Shown here: piece after piece, positions 25,947 through 33,983 of the stretch
Layout of the letters: every line of letters starts with the position of its first letter
Numbering within the stretch: position 1 is the first letter of the stretch
From: Gp1-AA133 sp964641665
GTDB lineage: Bacteria > Acidobacteriota > Terriglobia > Terriglobales > Acidobacteriaceae
Length of the DNA: 64,000 bases
Assembly: GCA_964641665.1 (NCBI GenBank)
Contig: CAZXKO010000038.1
Span: 136,545 to 200,544, forward strand
Reading direction: 5' to 3'
The notes under the pieces: generated by a model
Told to the model about the DNA's origin: nothing
The model's database searches: none
The model's input: only the letters and a program-made list of their open reading frames with translations
Made by a program: the position numbers and the translations under genes

Positions 25947-26263
25947 GACAGAAACGGCGATCCTCCTGGGCCGGGCTTGGAATGGATGAGTGCGGCCCGG
26001 TCTGCCTGAAATGTTAGTCCAAGGCAGGCGATGTGCCTAGTAGCGAGGCGCGTAACCGCAGAGCGATCCCGGTTCTGGGAACAATCTGCAAATTGTTGCA
26101 TTTCAGGTTGCTTGGTGAGATCAGAAACAGAGCGAAGTTTCTTTCCCGGCAATCGTTTTGCGAAGTTTGGGAGAGGTCATACAATTGCACAATCAGGATC
26201 GACGTCTGTCGACTTGTTCTTCCCAGGGCGAGTCGAGACCTAGACCTGAGGCGAGGTAGGCAA
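25947..26263. other. 317-bp divergent spacer between PilZ gene and a small hypothetical gene
   Basis: Probably holds both promoters. Nothing else is seen. An in-frame extension of the rightward gene back to 26033 has no supporting ribosome binding site. Confidence 0.4.
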
Positions 26264-26686
26264 ATGGCGTACAAGGAAACTTTCTGGATGGCTTGCGACT
26301 CGACCGAGCAGTTGCGGGCTGAATTCGGACCCTTCCATACCCGCGTGGAGGCTGAGTCGGAAGCCAGAAAGCTGGGCTTTGGTTACCTCCTGCGTTACGA
26401 ACACATGATCGGTCCGAACGAAGAAATCGAGGAAGTCCGGTGCATTTTCATTGAGCTACCGGATGGACCCAAACAGGCCCCGAGCGCCCAGACCAAGCTT
26501 CGGACCCAGCTCCATACGCGCTGCGCCACCTGCGGGGAGTCGGCGGTCCACGACGAACCTTGGCAGGCGGAAGTCTGGGCGGACATCCACGAGTTCGAAC
26601 ACTCGCGACACATGGTCCGGCTTTTCGAGCACACGTTCGGGGATGGGATGAAGGAAATCGCGGACTGGCGGGGAAGCGCGGCGTAG
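26264..26686 (+). CDS. Conserved-looking hypothetical protein with possible zinc-binding segment
   Basis: 140-aa soluble protein, not assigned to a named family. The first half is an alpha/beta segment (MACDSTEQLRAEFGPFHTR, RYEHMIGPNEEIEEV). The second half has RCATCGES followed by His residues (ADIHEFEHSRH), a spacing that could bind zinc. ATG 26264 is preceded by GAGGTAGG. A strong terminator 28 bp after the stop supports a single-gene transcription unit. Confidence 0.65.
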   Translation: MAYKETFWMACDSTEQLRAEFGPFHTRVEAESEARKLGFGYLLRYEHMIGPNEEIEEVRCIFIELPDGPKQAPSAQTKLRTQLHTRCATCGESAVHDEPWQAEVWADIHEFEHSRHMVRLFEHTFGDGMKEIADWRGSAA

Positions 26687-26713
26687 CCAGGCCGGAGTTT
26701 CAGATTTGATTCT

Positions 26714-26750
26714 CGAAGGCCCCGACCAAGATCGGGGCCTTCGTGTTTTT
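26714..26750 (+). terminator. Rho-independent terminator
   Basis: Perfect 12-bp arms CGAAGGCCCCGA and TCGGGGCCTTCG around a 6-nt loop, then TGTTTTT. It ends the transcript of the small hypothetical gene at 26264. Confidence 0.9.
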
Positions 26751-26853
26751 GGGAGTTCTTGAGGCATGGGCAGGATCGTGCGGCTGCCGCCGGGCTACCC
26801 ATGGCTGAGATACCCAGGTTAGGGCCCAAATGCTTAAGCTTTGCAAAAAAACC

Positions 26854-26875
26854 GGGGTACGTCCCGTCTGTCCCC
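26854..26875. repeat. Inverted repeat, left copy
   Basis: 22-nt GGGGTACGTCC/CGTCTGTCCCC sequence. Its inverted partner at 27843-27864 matches at 20 of 22 positions. Together they bracket the decayed block between. Confidence 0.6.
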
Positions 26876-26879
26876 ATGT

Positions 26880-27494
26880 TTACATGTTTATCTTTCTCCA
26901 GTTGTCAGTTCTCAGTAAATGGAGGCCCCGCTCTTCGGAGCGGGGCTTTTCTTGATTGGTCGATAGTCGTCGGTCGTTAGCAGGGCCGGAGGGTCTGTGA
27001 CCGACGGACCGATGCTGGGTACCGCAGGCAACGTCGTGACCCCACTCAATCGCACAGAACGCGATTGAATGGGCCACCCCGAGCTTACGTGGGCCACCCG
27101 CCAGAAAAGGATTGGCCATCCCGCTGCCCGCCCTTCCCCTTGTGCCGGTTCGGCCGAGAAAGAATTCGCTGCAGACAATCAGAACCATGTATGCCCAGAA
27201 GAGTGTGACAGTTTGATGAACGACTAATTGGCGAAGGTCCGAATCTACTCCTTGCCGCGTAGCCATCTTGCTCGCGAGCCCCAAGCCTCGAAGACAATAA
27301 CCCCAAGGCAAGAAAACTAGAATTGGCACGCAGTATTGCATCAAGCTGCGTTGGGAATGGCTCTCGCGCACCGACCAAAAGTGTTTACCGTATGAGACCT
27401 CAAGAGCCACGAGGATGATGGTGGAAATAAGAAGGCAAAATAGGGCGAGAAGCGGAAGAGTACGAAGGAATCCTTTTTGCGCGGCTGTCTGCAT
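26880..27494 (-). pseudogene. Membrane protein with run-on C-terminus (probably truncated)
   Basis: Residues 1-115 look like a real four-span membrane protein (LPLLALFCLLISTIILVALE; CVPILVFLPWGYCL; LFWAYMVLIVCSEFFL). After about residue 120 the frame runs through low-complexity repeat DNA, including an inverted GGGCCACCC-type repeat and a hairpin at 26925-26946, giving unlikely protein sequence. The natural C-terminus seems lost. Function unknown; small multi-span proteins like this can be immunity proteins, but nothing here proves it. Confidence 0.4.
26925..26950 (+). terminator. Terminator-like hairpin
   Basis: GCCCCGCTC, loop TTCG, GAGCGGGGC, then TTTTCTTG. It has the form of an intrinsic terminator on the plus strand although no plus-strand gene ends directly before it, so it may be a relic of a lost gene. 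Confidence 0.6.
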
Positions 27495-27551
27495 TCGCTC
27501 CGTCCTTCGGCTGCTCGGCCATGATCGTTCGTGCCTACGCTAAATCATTTC

Positions 27552-27866
27552 TTAGAGGCTAGACTTTGTGGACAGTTCACTGTCTCGCGAACTCTGCCTA
27601 TTCCGTAAACAACTTGCGCCCAGCCCACCGGCGACAACGCCTGGTGCCGCGCCAATACCCCCTTCTGGGAGCCCGACTGCCGCTAGAAACGCCCCCGTAG
27701 CCATGACTTCGTTACCCGTTACGATCATTTGCTTTGAGTCTTCACATGGATCCAACCCTACGCTGGCAAAGCCATCTGGCCTTGCTGACCCATTATATTG
27801 ATGACAGTTTGGGCAGGGCTGGGAAAAAGTGGGCGAAAAAGTGGGGACAGACGGAACGTTCCCCAT
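27552..27866 (-). pseudogene. Possible remnant of a larger secreted or RHS-like protein
   Basis: 104-codon open frame on the minus strand. The middle (VTGNEVMATGAFLAAVGLPE, then Gly/Ala-rich) resembles the hydrophobic pre-toxin stretches after RHS core repeats, but this is a weak impression. The frame begins inside the right inverted-repeat copy and has no credible start. Treat as a gene fragment or chance. Confidence 0.2.
27843..27864. repeat. Inverted repeat, right copy
   Basis: 22 nt; its reverse complement matches the sequence at 26854-26875 at 20 of 22 positions. A looser third copy in the orientation of the left one lies at about 27887-27906. Confidence 0.6.
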
Positions 27867-28075
27867 TTTCGTGAAGAATTAAAATAGGGTATGCCCCGTC
27901 TGTCCCATAGTGTCTCCTGTCCCCATATGTGTCTCCACACCCCGGTCCGTTTTCAAGTATCCGAACCATCGATTCACTGATTCACAGTTCCCACCCTTGC
28001 AAAATACGCAAGGGTGGGGCAACCATACTGGAGCATGGAGCGCCATAAAAGGTGGGCCAGCCCACCGGAAATCTC

Positions 28076-28951
28076 TCATGGGGCGGCAAGTTTTTGTTTT
28101 GACAATTCAGTACGGAACGCTTGTTCTTTTTCGGCTACAAACTGCTTGTAGCCGTTGGGATCGACGAATGCGTTCGCACCCCTCCCTTTCATGAGAGGGT
28201 ATTTGGCTTCCAGTCCGAAGTAGTCGCCGTGGGCGCCGAGGAAGATGGCGCATGGCAGGGACTTCAGAACACCCCACATGCGCTCGTAGTCCTCAGCAAT
28301 CTGGGGATAAGCCTTATTGTTCACGAGTTGGTAGCCGGGGTTCACGTTGGGGCTGCCGACGATGACCACGTCGTCGGTCCCACCGGCCTCTGACACCTGC
28401 ATCGTCCAAGTGGTGCAACCCTTGGTGTGGCCGGGGGTGAGGTGCGCGATCAGCCTGGTACCGCCAAGTTCTACCGCATCGCCGTCGTGCAGCACGCGGT
28501 CCACTTTGGTCGGCCGATAAAGGTTAGCGGGAGTATTGCCGTACTGGAAGTCGGACTTGCCGCCCGATTCGACGACGGAAACGTCAGCATCCATCACCAT
28601 GTAGGCGGCGCCGGTGAGCTCCTTGATCATCGCGCTGCCGGCGGCGTGGTCCCAGTGCGCGTGACTGATCAAGAGAATTTTTGTGTCCTTGAAGTGGAAT
28701 CCCAGCTTCTCGATACTCGCTTCGATCATCGGCACATTGGCCTCGAGATCGCTATTGATGAGGATGTTGCCTTGCGGTGTGGTGATCAGATAATTCGCAA
28801 GCCCCTTACTTCCCACGTAATACAAGTTGCCGGCAATGTGGAACGGTGGGAAAGGCTCGGTCCAGTCTGAACCGGCCTGCGCCAGAGTGGCGCTGGCAAT
28901 AGCGAGGGTGAGAACTAATGCTCGGGAAGTGATCGTGATGCTTCGCGACAT
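28076..28951 (-). CDS. Subclass B3 metallo-beta-lactamase
   Basis: 291-aa exported zinc hydrolase. Signal peptide (ALVLTLAIASATLAQA). Zinc ligands in B3 arrangement: HAHWDH (His116/His118/Asp120/His121 in class numbering), His196 in TPGHTKG and His263 in GAHGDYF. The B3-typical VGSPNVNPGYQLV follows, and the Cys of B1/B2 enzymes is absent. It is expected to hydrolyse penicillins, cephalosporins and carbapenems in the periplasm. It appears to be a single gene flanked by repeat-rich spacers. An unrelated hydrolase role cannot be excluded without assay, but the metal-site pattern is complete. Confidence 0.88.
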   Translation of the reverse strand: MSRSITITSRALVLTLAIASATLAQAGSDWTEPFPPFHIAGNLYYVGSKGLANYLITTPQGNILINSDLEANVPMIEASIEKLGFHFKDTKILLISHAHWDHAAGSAMIKELTGAAYMVMDADVSVVESGGKSDFQYGNTPANLYRPTKVDRVLHDGDAVELGGTRLIAHLTPGHTKGCTTWTMQVSEAGGTDDVVIVGSPNVNPGYQLVNNKAYPQIAEDYERMWGVLKSLPCAIFLGAHGDYFGLEAKYPLMKGRGANAFVDPNGYKQFVAEKEQAFRTELSKQKLAAP

Positions 28952-29012
28952 ATTCGTCGTAGATCAGAACCTCTGGAAAAAAGTTTGGCCGCAGAGGAGT
29001 ACAAGCTTGGTG

Positions 29013-29050
29013 CCCCAGGTTCGCGCCCTGGTCTTGGGCGCTAACCTGGG
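29013..29050. repeat. CCAGGTT-GCGCCC inverted repeat, copy 1
   Basis: Arms CCCAGGTTCGCGCCC and GGGCGCTAACCTGGG, one mismatch, short loop. Forms a stable hairpin. Second copy at 29215-29249. Confidence 0.65.
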
Positions 29051-29214
29051 ATTGTACTTCGAGGAGGGGAACGGGGGCGCTCTCTCCATGTCGCGCTCTG
29101 CAACGTTCCTTCGGTCGAAACGGCTGTGCGGGAACGATGGAGCGGAATCGACTCCGAGCGGGGCGCAACCGAGTGAACAGGCGACCGAAGGCGTCCCGAG
29201 GAAGTAGTTTGCCT

Positions 29215-29249
29215 GCCCAGGTTAGCGTCCAAAGAACGGACGCTAACTG
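29215..29249. repeat. CAGGTTAGCGTCC inverted repeat, copy 2
   Basis: Arms CAGGTTAGCGTCC and GGACGCTAACTG with a short loop. Same family as 29013-29050; the base changes in both arms (CGCCC to CGTCC) largely keep the pairing. Confidence 0.65.
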
Positions 29250-29444
29250 CCAACACCAGATCGCCCTCGGATGATTGGATAACCTTAGAGAGGCTGCCGG
29301 CGGTACCCCGCGTCGGTTCGTCGGTCGTAGACCACCGAGTCGATCGAGGAGGGGTGGCATCATTCGTTGGCGTCCGCGCCGGACCGCCCGGGTCTGTGGT
29401 AGAAAAAGCAGACAGGTTTTAGGTCCCCGCCAACGACCACGGGG

Positions 29445-29520
29445 TCCCTTCGGCTACGCTCAGGGCAAGCTCTTCGACTCGTTCGGCTGTCGCCTCACTC
29501 CGCTCAGGATGACATTGTCG
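29445..29520. repeat. Dispersed repeat fragments (CGGCTACGCTCAGGG / CTCCGCTCAGGATGAC)
   Basis: Contains CCCTTCGGCTACGCTCAGGG and CTCACTCCGCTCAGGATGAC. I recognise both as words that recur in spacers of many environmental genomes. Only one copy is in this window, so repetition within this genome is assumed. Confidence 0.4.
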
Positions 29521-29546
29521 AAATGGTCCAGCTTGACCCGTCGACG

Positions 29547-30299
29547 CTAGGATTGTTTCGATAACGCCGACGCGGCAGCCTGATCGACCAGCCAGACCAG
29601 ATCGCCGTTCGTGGGGTGAACCAGCTTGGAAGGGTAGAGGTCTGGGGGCTGGGTGCCTTCCAACACTTCTTTCAGGGCTTCCGCCTTGTCCTGCCCGCTG
29701 ACAACCAACATCACAGCGGCCGCCTGATTAAGGACCGGCAAGGTCAGGGTGATGCGGTCGGTTTTGAACTTCTCCACCCAGTTTGCTACTACCAGGCGGG
29801 TCTTTTCCCGCAAAGCCTTCGTCTGCGGGAAGAGGGACGCCGTATGCCCGTCGGGGCCCATGCCGAGCAGGATCAGATCGAAGCGCGGGAAGGTTCCGGC
29901 GGGGGGCCGGAAGAAATCGCGCAGGGTTTGTTCGTAGGACTCGGCGGCGCGGCTGGCGTCGGGATTTTCGGCGGGGATTCGGAAGACGTTGCCAGCAGGC
30001 ACGTGTACTTTCGAGAGCAGCGACTCGAAGGCCATGTGGTAGTTGCTTTCCGGATGGTCGGGCGGGACGTGGCGTTCGTCTCCCCAGAAGAAAAACATTT
30101 TGTTCCAGGGGAGACGGTCATGATCGTTTTTCGCCAGGAGGCCGAAAAACGACTTCGGGGTGGAGCCTCCGGAGAGCGCGACGGTGAAGCGGCGCGCGGT
30201 CTTGACGCTTGCCATCGCGCGCGAGGCGAATTCGCCAGCCGCAGCTTGAAACAGAGCGGGTGGGTCGGCGACGATTCGGAGATCGAGGGGCTTAGGCAT
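29547..30299 (-). CDS. pgl: 6-phosphogluconolactonase
   Basis: 250-aa cytoplasmic enzyme of the DevB/SOL type. It hydrolyses 6-phosphogluconolactone to 6-phosphogluconate, the second step of the oxidative pentose phosphate pathway. Motifs: LSGGSTPKSFFGLL and FFWGDERHVPPDHPESN, then LGMGPDGHTASLFP. Last gene of the operon, 6 bp after glucokinase. Confidence 0.94.
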   Translation of the reverse strand: MPKPLDLRIVADPPALFQAAAGEFASRAMASVKTARRFTVALSGGSTPKSFFGLLAKNDHDRLPWNKMFFFWGDERHVPPDHPESNYHMAFESLLSKVHVPAGNVFRIPAENPDASRAAESYEQTLRDFFRPPAGTFPRFDLILLGMGPDGHTASLFPQTKALREKTRLVVANWVEKFKTDRITLTLPVLNQAAAVMLVVSGQDKAEALKEVLEGTQPPDLYPSKLVHPTNGDLVWLVDQAAASALSKQS

Positions 30300-30305
30300 A
30301 CTCGA

Positions 30306-31295
30306 TTAGCTTGTGACTGCCTCTTTCGCAGCCGCGTAGCGAGCCGCGCCGAACAAGGCGATCTTGTCGTTGACGATGACTCTTACTGGGATGGATTCCA
30401 GCAGGGCTTGCATGCGTCCTTTATTGAGAAACGCCTGCATAAACAAAGGGCCCGCGAGTTTGGAGACGAGCTTGGGGGCGATGCCCCCGCCCAGGTAGAT
30501 GCCGCCGGTGGCCATGAGCTTCAAGGCGAGGTTGCCGGCTTCGGCGCCATAGATGGAAATCCAGAGATCAAGCGCGTGCTCTGCGAGAGGACTCTTACCG
30601 CTGATGGCAGCGCGCGAGATGGTGGCCCCGGCGTCGCTGTGGGCGAATTCTTCGGTGAGCCAGGCGGGTTCATCGCCGCGATGGGTGTCGCGGAAGAAGC
30701 GGTAGACGTTTACGAGGCCCGGGCCGGAAACGATGCGTTCGTAACTGACATGGCCGAAACGGGCCGCCAGGTAGCGAAACAAGTCGATTTCCAGTTCGTT
30801 GCGGGGAGCGAAGTCACAGTGGCCGCCTTCGGAGGCGAAGACGTCGTAGTTCTTGCCGTCCCAGTAGAGGCCAGCTTCCCCGAGTCCGGTTCCGGCGGAG
30901 ATGACACCCTGGTTGCCGACCGGCGTGCCCTTCACGCGGTTGAGGGAAACCAAGTCTTTTTCTTCAAGACTGGCAATGCCCCAGGCATTGGCTTCGAGGT
31001 CGTTGATCAGGTAGACGGAGGGAAGCGCGAGTTCGCTGGCCAGGCGCGACGCCTCGACGGTCCAGGGCAGATTCGACGTCTCGACCTTGCCGTTGCGGAC
31101 GGGACCGGCGACACCGAAACAGGCGATGCCAGGTCCGGTGCCCTGGGATTTCACGAACTGGGCGACGATTTCGTCCAGGCCACGATGCTCGCGGCTGGGA
31201 AAGACTCCTTCGGCGGCGACGGTGAGGTGTCCGTTCCGTGATTGGAAGTAGGCGAGTCGCGCATTGGTGCCGCCAATGTCGCCGGCGAGAATCAT
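30306..31295 (-). CDS. glk: Glucokinase
   Basis: 329-aa ATP-dependent glucokinase of the proteobacterial Glk type. Nucleotide-binding start MILAGDIGGTNARLAYF; substrate loop LINDLEANAWGI; glycine-rich SAGTGLGEAGL; late ATGGIYLGGGIAPK. ATG 31295 is chosen because it follows GGAGG, overlaps the zwf stop by 4 nt (ATGA) and places the phosphate-1 motif at the N-terminus. A longer in-frame start (31439) only reads zwf DNA. Supplies glucose 6-phosphate to the pathway encoded upstream. Confidence 0.95.
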   Translation of the reverse strand: MILAGDIGGTNARLAYFQSRNGHLTVAAEGVFPSREHRGLDEIVAQFVKSQGTGPGIACFGVAGPVRNGKVETSNLPWTVEASRLASELALPSVYLINDLEANAWGIASLEEKDLVSLNRVKGTPVGNQGVISAGTGLGEAGLYWDGKNYDVFASEGGHCDFAPRNELEIDLFRYLAARFGHVSYERIVSGPGLVNVYRFFRDTHRGDEPAWLTEEFAHSDAGATISRAAISGKSPLAEHALDLWISIYGAEAGNLALKLMATGGIYLGGGIAPKLVSKLAGPLFMQAFLNKGRMQALLESIPVRVIVNDKIALFGAARYAAAKEAVTS

Positions 31296-32833
31296 TTTTC
31301 GAAGTTCCTCCAGCGGCGGCCATCGCGTTCGAGTAACTCGTCGGCGTCCTTGGGCCCCCAGGTACCGGAGGCGTAGTTGGGGAAGGTCCTGGGAGGCAAG
31401 GCGCGCCACACGTCCAGCACCGGGCTGACCACGCACCACCCGGCTTCGACCATGTCAGCGCGCTGGAAGAGAGTAGCGTCACCGATCATGCAATCGTGGA
31501 GCAGGCGTTCGTAGCCGGTGCTCGGTTGGACGCCGAAGTAGTCGGCGTATTCGAAACTCATATCCACGCTGCCGAGGCGCATCTGGGCTCCGGGAGCTTT
31601 CGCGGCGAAGCGCAGCGAGATGCCTTCCTCGGGCTGGATGTGCAGCACGAGCTGGTTGGGCATGAGGTTCTCGACCGAGGTGTCGCGGAAGAGCACGAAC
31701 GGGGCGCGGCGGAACTGGATGACGATATGGGTATTGCGGGCAGGCATGCGTTTGCCGGTGCGGAGGTAGAAAGGGACGTCAGCCCAGCGCCAGTTGTCGA
31801 TCAAAAGCTTCATGGCGACGAAGGTTTCGGTGCGCGAATCGGGTGGGACACCCGGCTCGGCGCGGTAGGCGGGGACGCGCTGGCCGTTCATCACGCCTTC
31901 GCCGTATTGGCCACGCACGGTGCGGGTGAGCACTTCCTCCGAACTGAGGGGCTGGATTGCGTGCAGAATCTTCGACTGCTCGTCGCGCACGGCGTCGGCC
32001 CGGAAGGAAACCGGTGGCTCCATCGCGGTCAAGGTGATGAGCTGCATGATGTGGTTGGGCACCATGTCGCGCAGAGCACCCGCGGTGTCGTAGTAGCCTC
32101 CGCGCTTCTCGACGCCGACGGTTTCCGCCACTGAAATCTGTATGTGGTCGATGTAACGCCGGTTCCAGATGGGCTCGAAGATTCCGTTCGCAAAACGCAA
32201 GGCCAGGATGTTCTGAACCGTTTCTTTCCCGAGGTAGTGATCGATGCGATAGATCTGCTTCTCGGAAGCGACCTTGAGGAGTTGTTGATTCAGGGCGCGG
32301 GCGCTCTCGATGTCGTGCCCGAAAGGCTTTTCGATGATGACGCGGCGCCAATGATCGTTGCTTTGGTCCATCAGGCCGTCGGCGGCGAGACTTTCTACGA
32401 TGGGGCCGAACGCGTCGGGCGCGGTGGCCAGGTAGTAGAAGTAGTTGCCGTGGGTAGAGTGATCCTTGTCGATCTTCTCGAGGAGTTGCTTGAGCTTGGG
32501 GTAGGTCGCGGTGTCGTCGAAGTTGCCGGAGAGGTAGTGCATCCGGCGGACGAACCATTCCCAGAGATCGGGATTTATATCTCCGGTCGCAAACTGCTTC
32601 ATGTCTTCGGAGACTTTCTTGCGGTAGTCTTCGGTCGACATGGGGCTACGCGCGATGCCGACGACGGCAAACTCACGCGAAAGCAGCTGAGCACGCGCCA
32701 GGTTATAGAGCGCGGGGATCAACTTGCGCCGCGTGAGATCACCCGAGGCGCCGAAGATGACCATCACGCACGGGTCTGCGGGTTTTCCCACGGGCTGTGT
32801 TGTGGTGACGGGCGGGGTGGCGGTCTGGACCAT
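31292..32833 (-). CDS. zwf: Glucose-6-phosphate 1-dehydrogenase
   Basis: 513-aa first enzyme of the oxidative pentose phosphate pathway. Coenzyme fold IFGASGDLTRRKLIPALYNL and catalytic RIDHYLGKETVQN with its His and Lys. Full length. It starts 57 bp after gnd and overlaps glucokinase by 4 nt. The coenzyme-binding GASGDLTRRK with Arg after Thr is compatible with NADP. Confidence 0.96.
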   Translation of the reverse strand: MVQTATPPVTTTQPVGKPADPCVMVIFGASGDLTRRKLIPALYNLARAQLLSREFAVVGIARSPMSTEDYRKKVSEDMKQFATGDINPDLWEWFVRRMHYLSGNFDDTATYPKLKQLLEKIDKDHSTHGNYFYYLATAPDAFGPIVESLAADGLMDQSNDHWRRVIIEKPFGHDIESARALNQQLLKVASEKQIYRIDHYLGKETVQNILALRFANGIFEPIWNRRYIDHIQISVAETVGVEKRGGYYDTAGALRDMVPNHIMQLITLTAMEPPVSFRADAVRDEQSKILHAIQPLSSEEVLTRTVRGQYGEGVMNGQRVPAYRAEPGVPPDSRTETFVAMKLLIDNWRWADVPFYLRTGKRMPARNTHIVIQFRRAPFVLFRDTSVENLMPNQLVLHIQPEEGISLRFAAKAPGAQMRLGSVDMSFEYADYFGVQPSTGYERLLHDCMIGDATLFQRADMVEAGWCVVSPVLDVWRALPPRTFPNYASGTWGPKDADELLERDGRRWRNFEK

Positions 32834-32890
32834 GGATGCCTACCTGATCTTGGTTTTTCGGTTGCGGGAAGCCGGCTGCGGCTGAGAAAG

Positions 32891-33883
32891 CTATGCCGGT
32901 TTCCCGGCCGCTTTCGGCTCCACGTGGCCACCGAACTTTTGCCGCATGGCGGAGAGCATCTTCTCCGCGAAAGTATGTTCCTGGCGCGAACGGAAGCGAA
33001 CGAAGAGAGCAGCCGATAGCACGTCGACGGGAACGGCCTCGTCGATGGCAGCCTGGATCGTCCAGCGGCCTTCGCCGGAATCCTGCACGAAGCCGCTGTA
33101 TTCGGCCAGGGTGGGATTTTCGGTGAGCGCCATCGCGGTCAGGTCGAGCAGCCAGGAACTGACGACGCTGCCGCGCCGCCAAACTTCTGCGATGTCGGGC
33201 AGGTTGAGGTTGTAGCGCAGATCTTCAGGGAGTTCTTTGCTGGTGGCGTTCTTGAAAATATCGAAGCCTTCGGCGTAAGCCTGCATGATCCCGTATTCGA
33301 TGCCGTTGTGGACCATCTTGACGAAGTGGCCGGAGCCGGAGGGGCCGCAGTGAATGTAGCCTTCCTCGGCGGTGCCGCCGAGTTTCTCGCGGCCCGGGGT
33401 GCGGGGAATGTCGCCGATGCCGGGAGCGAGGGTCTTGAAGATCGGATCGAGCCGCTGCACGGCTTCTTTCGGACCGCCAAGCATCATGCAGTAACCGCGA
33501 TCGATGCCCCAGACGCCGCCGCTGGTGCCGACGTCGACGTAGTGAATGCCTTTTTCCTTGAGAGCCTTGGAGCGGCGGACGTCATCTTTGAAGTAGGAGT
33601 TGCCGCCGTCGATGATGGTGTCGCCAGCTTCGAGGTGCTGGGCGAGAGTTTGCACGGTTTGTTCGGTGGGACCGCCGGCCGGAACCATGATCCAGACGGC
33701 GCGGGGCGCTTTGAGCTTGCTGACCAGATCCTGCAGCGAGGCGGATGCGACGGCGCCCTCGCCCGCGAGTCCTTTGACGGCGTCGGGGCTCAGGTCGGAG
33801 ACGACGATCTGGTGTCCACCGCGCATCATGCGGCGCGTCATGTTCGCGCCCATGCGGCCCAGCCCAACCATTCCCATTTGCAT
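32891..33883 (-). CDS. gnd: 6-phosphogluconate dehydrogenase (decarboxylating), short NAD-type
   Basis: 330 aa, the short monomer class rather than the 470-aa NADP enzyme. Nucleotide-binding GLGRMGANMTRRM, substrate site SGGVWG, catalytic GPSGSGHFVKMVHNGIEYG. After the second beta strand the sequence is VVSDLSPD: an acidic residue at this position normally selects NAD over NADP. It makes ribulose 5-phosphate and CO2. Lies between tal-pgi and zwf in the same direction. Confidence 0.94.
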   Translation of the reverse strand: MQMGMVGLGRMGANMTRRMMRGGHQIVVSDLSPDAVKGLAGEGAVASASLQDLVSKLKAPRAVWIMVPAGGPTEQTVQTLAQHLEAGDTIIDGGNSYFKDDVRRSKALKEKGIHYVDVGTSGGVWGIDRGYCMMLGGPKEAVQRLDPIFKTLAPGIGDIPRTPGREKLGGTAEEGYIHCGPSGSGHFVKMVHNGIEYGIMQAYAEGFDIFKNATSKELPEDLRYNLNLPDIAEVWRRGSVVSSWLLDLTAMALTENPTLAEYSGFVQDSGEGRWTIQAAIDEAVPVDVLSAALFVRFRSRQEHTFAEKMLSAMRQKFGGHVEPKAAGKPA

Positions 33884-33983
33884 TGAATGTTCTCCTCACG
33901 AGGCGCAAGCGCCCCGGGCAATGCGACGGCTTATCGTCCATCGCGGTGCGATGCGGGACTTCTGTCTGTATCCGGTGGTGAAC

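Larger units (their letters stand above)
27495..28075. other. Repeat-rich spacer with possible gene remnant
   Basis: No intact gene is seen. It contains the possible remnant at 27552-27866, the inverted repeat copy at 27843 and a third, less similar copy at about 27887-27906. The segment next to the beta-lactamase stop contains GGTGGGCCAGCCCACC (about 28050-28065), a further short palindrome. Confidence 0.45.
28952..29546. other. 595-bp repeat-rich spacer
   Basis: No gene is supported. It carries two copies of a CCAGGTTAGCG inverted repeat and a further composite repeat near 29445-29520. Probably contains the promoter of the beta-lactamase gene at its left end. Confidence 0.5.

Noticed and set aside
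26854..27864. Insertion sequence with terminal inverted repeats
   Set aside because: No transposase motif is seen between the repeats and no target duplication could be recognised, so only a decayed block is reported.
29616..31241. 541-codon open frame on the plus strand
   Set aside because: It lies opposite pgl and glk, both with complete motifs; the frame is an antisense shadow of GC-rich coding DNA.
31295..31439. Longer N-terminus for glucokinase
   Set aside because: The extra residues are read from the 3' end of zwf in another frame; the ATG at 31295 has GGAGG and starts the conserved domain.
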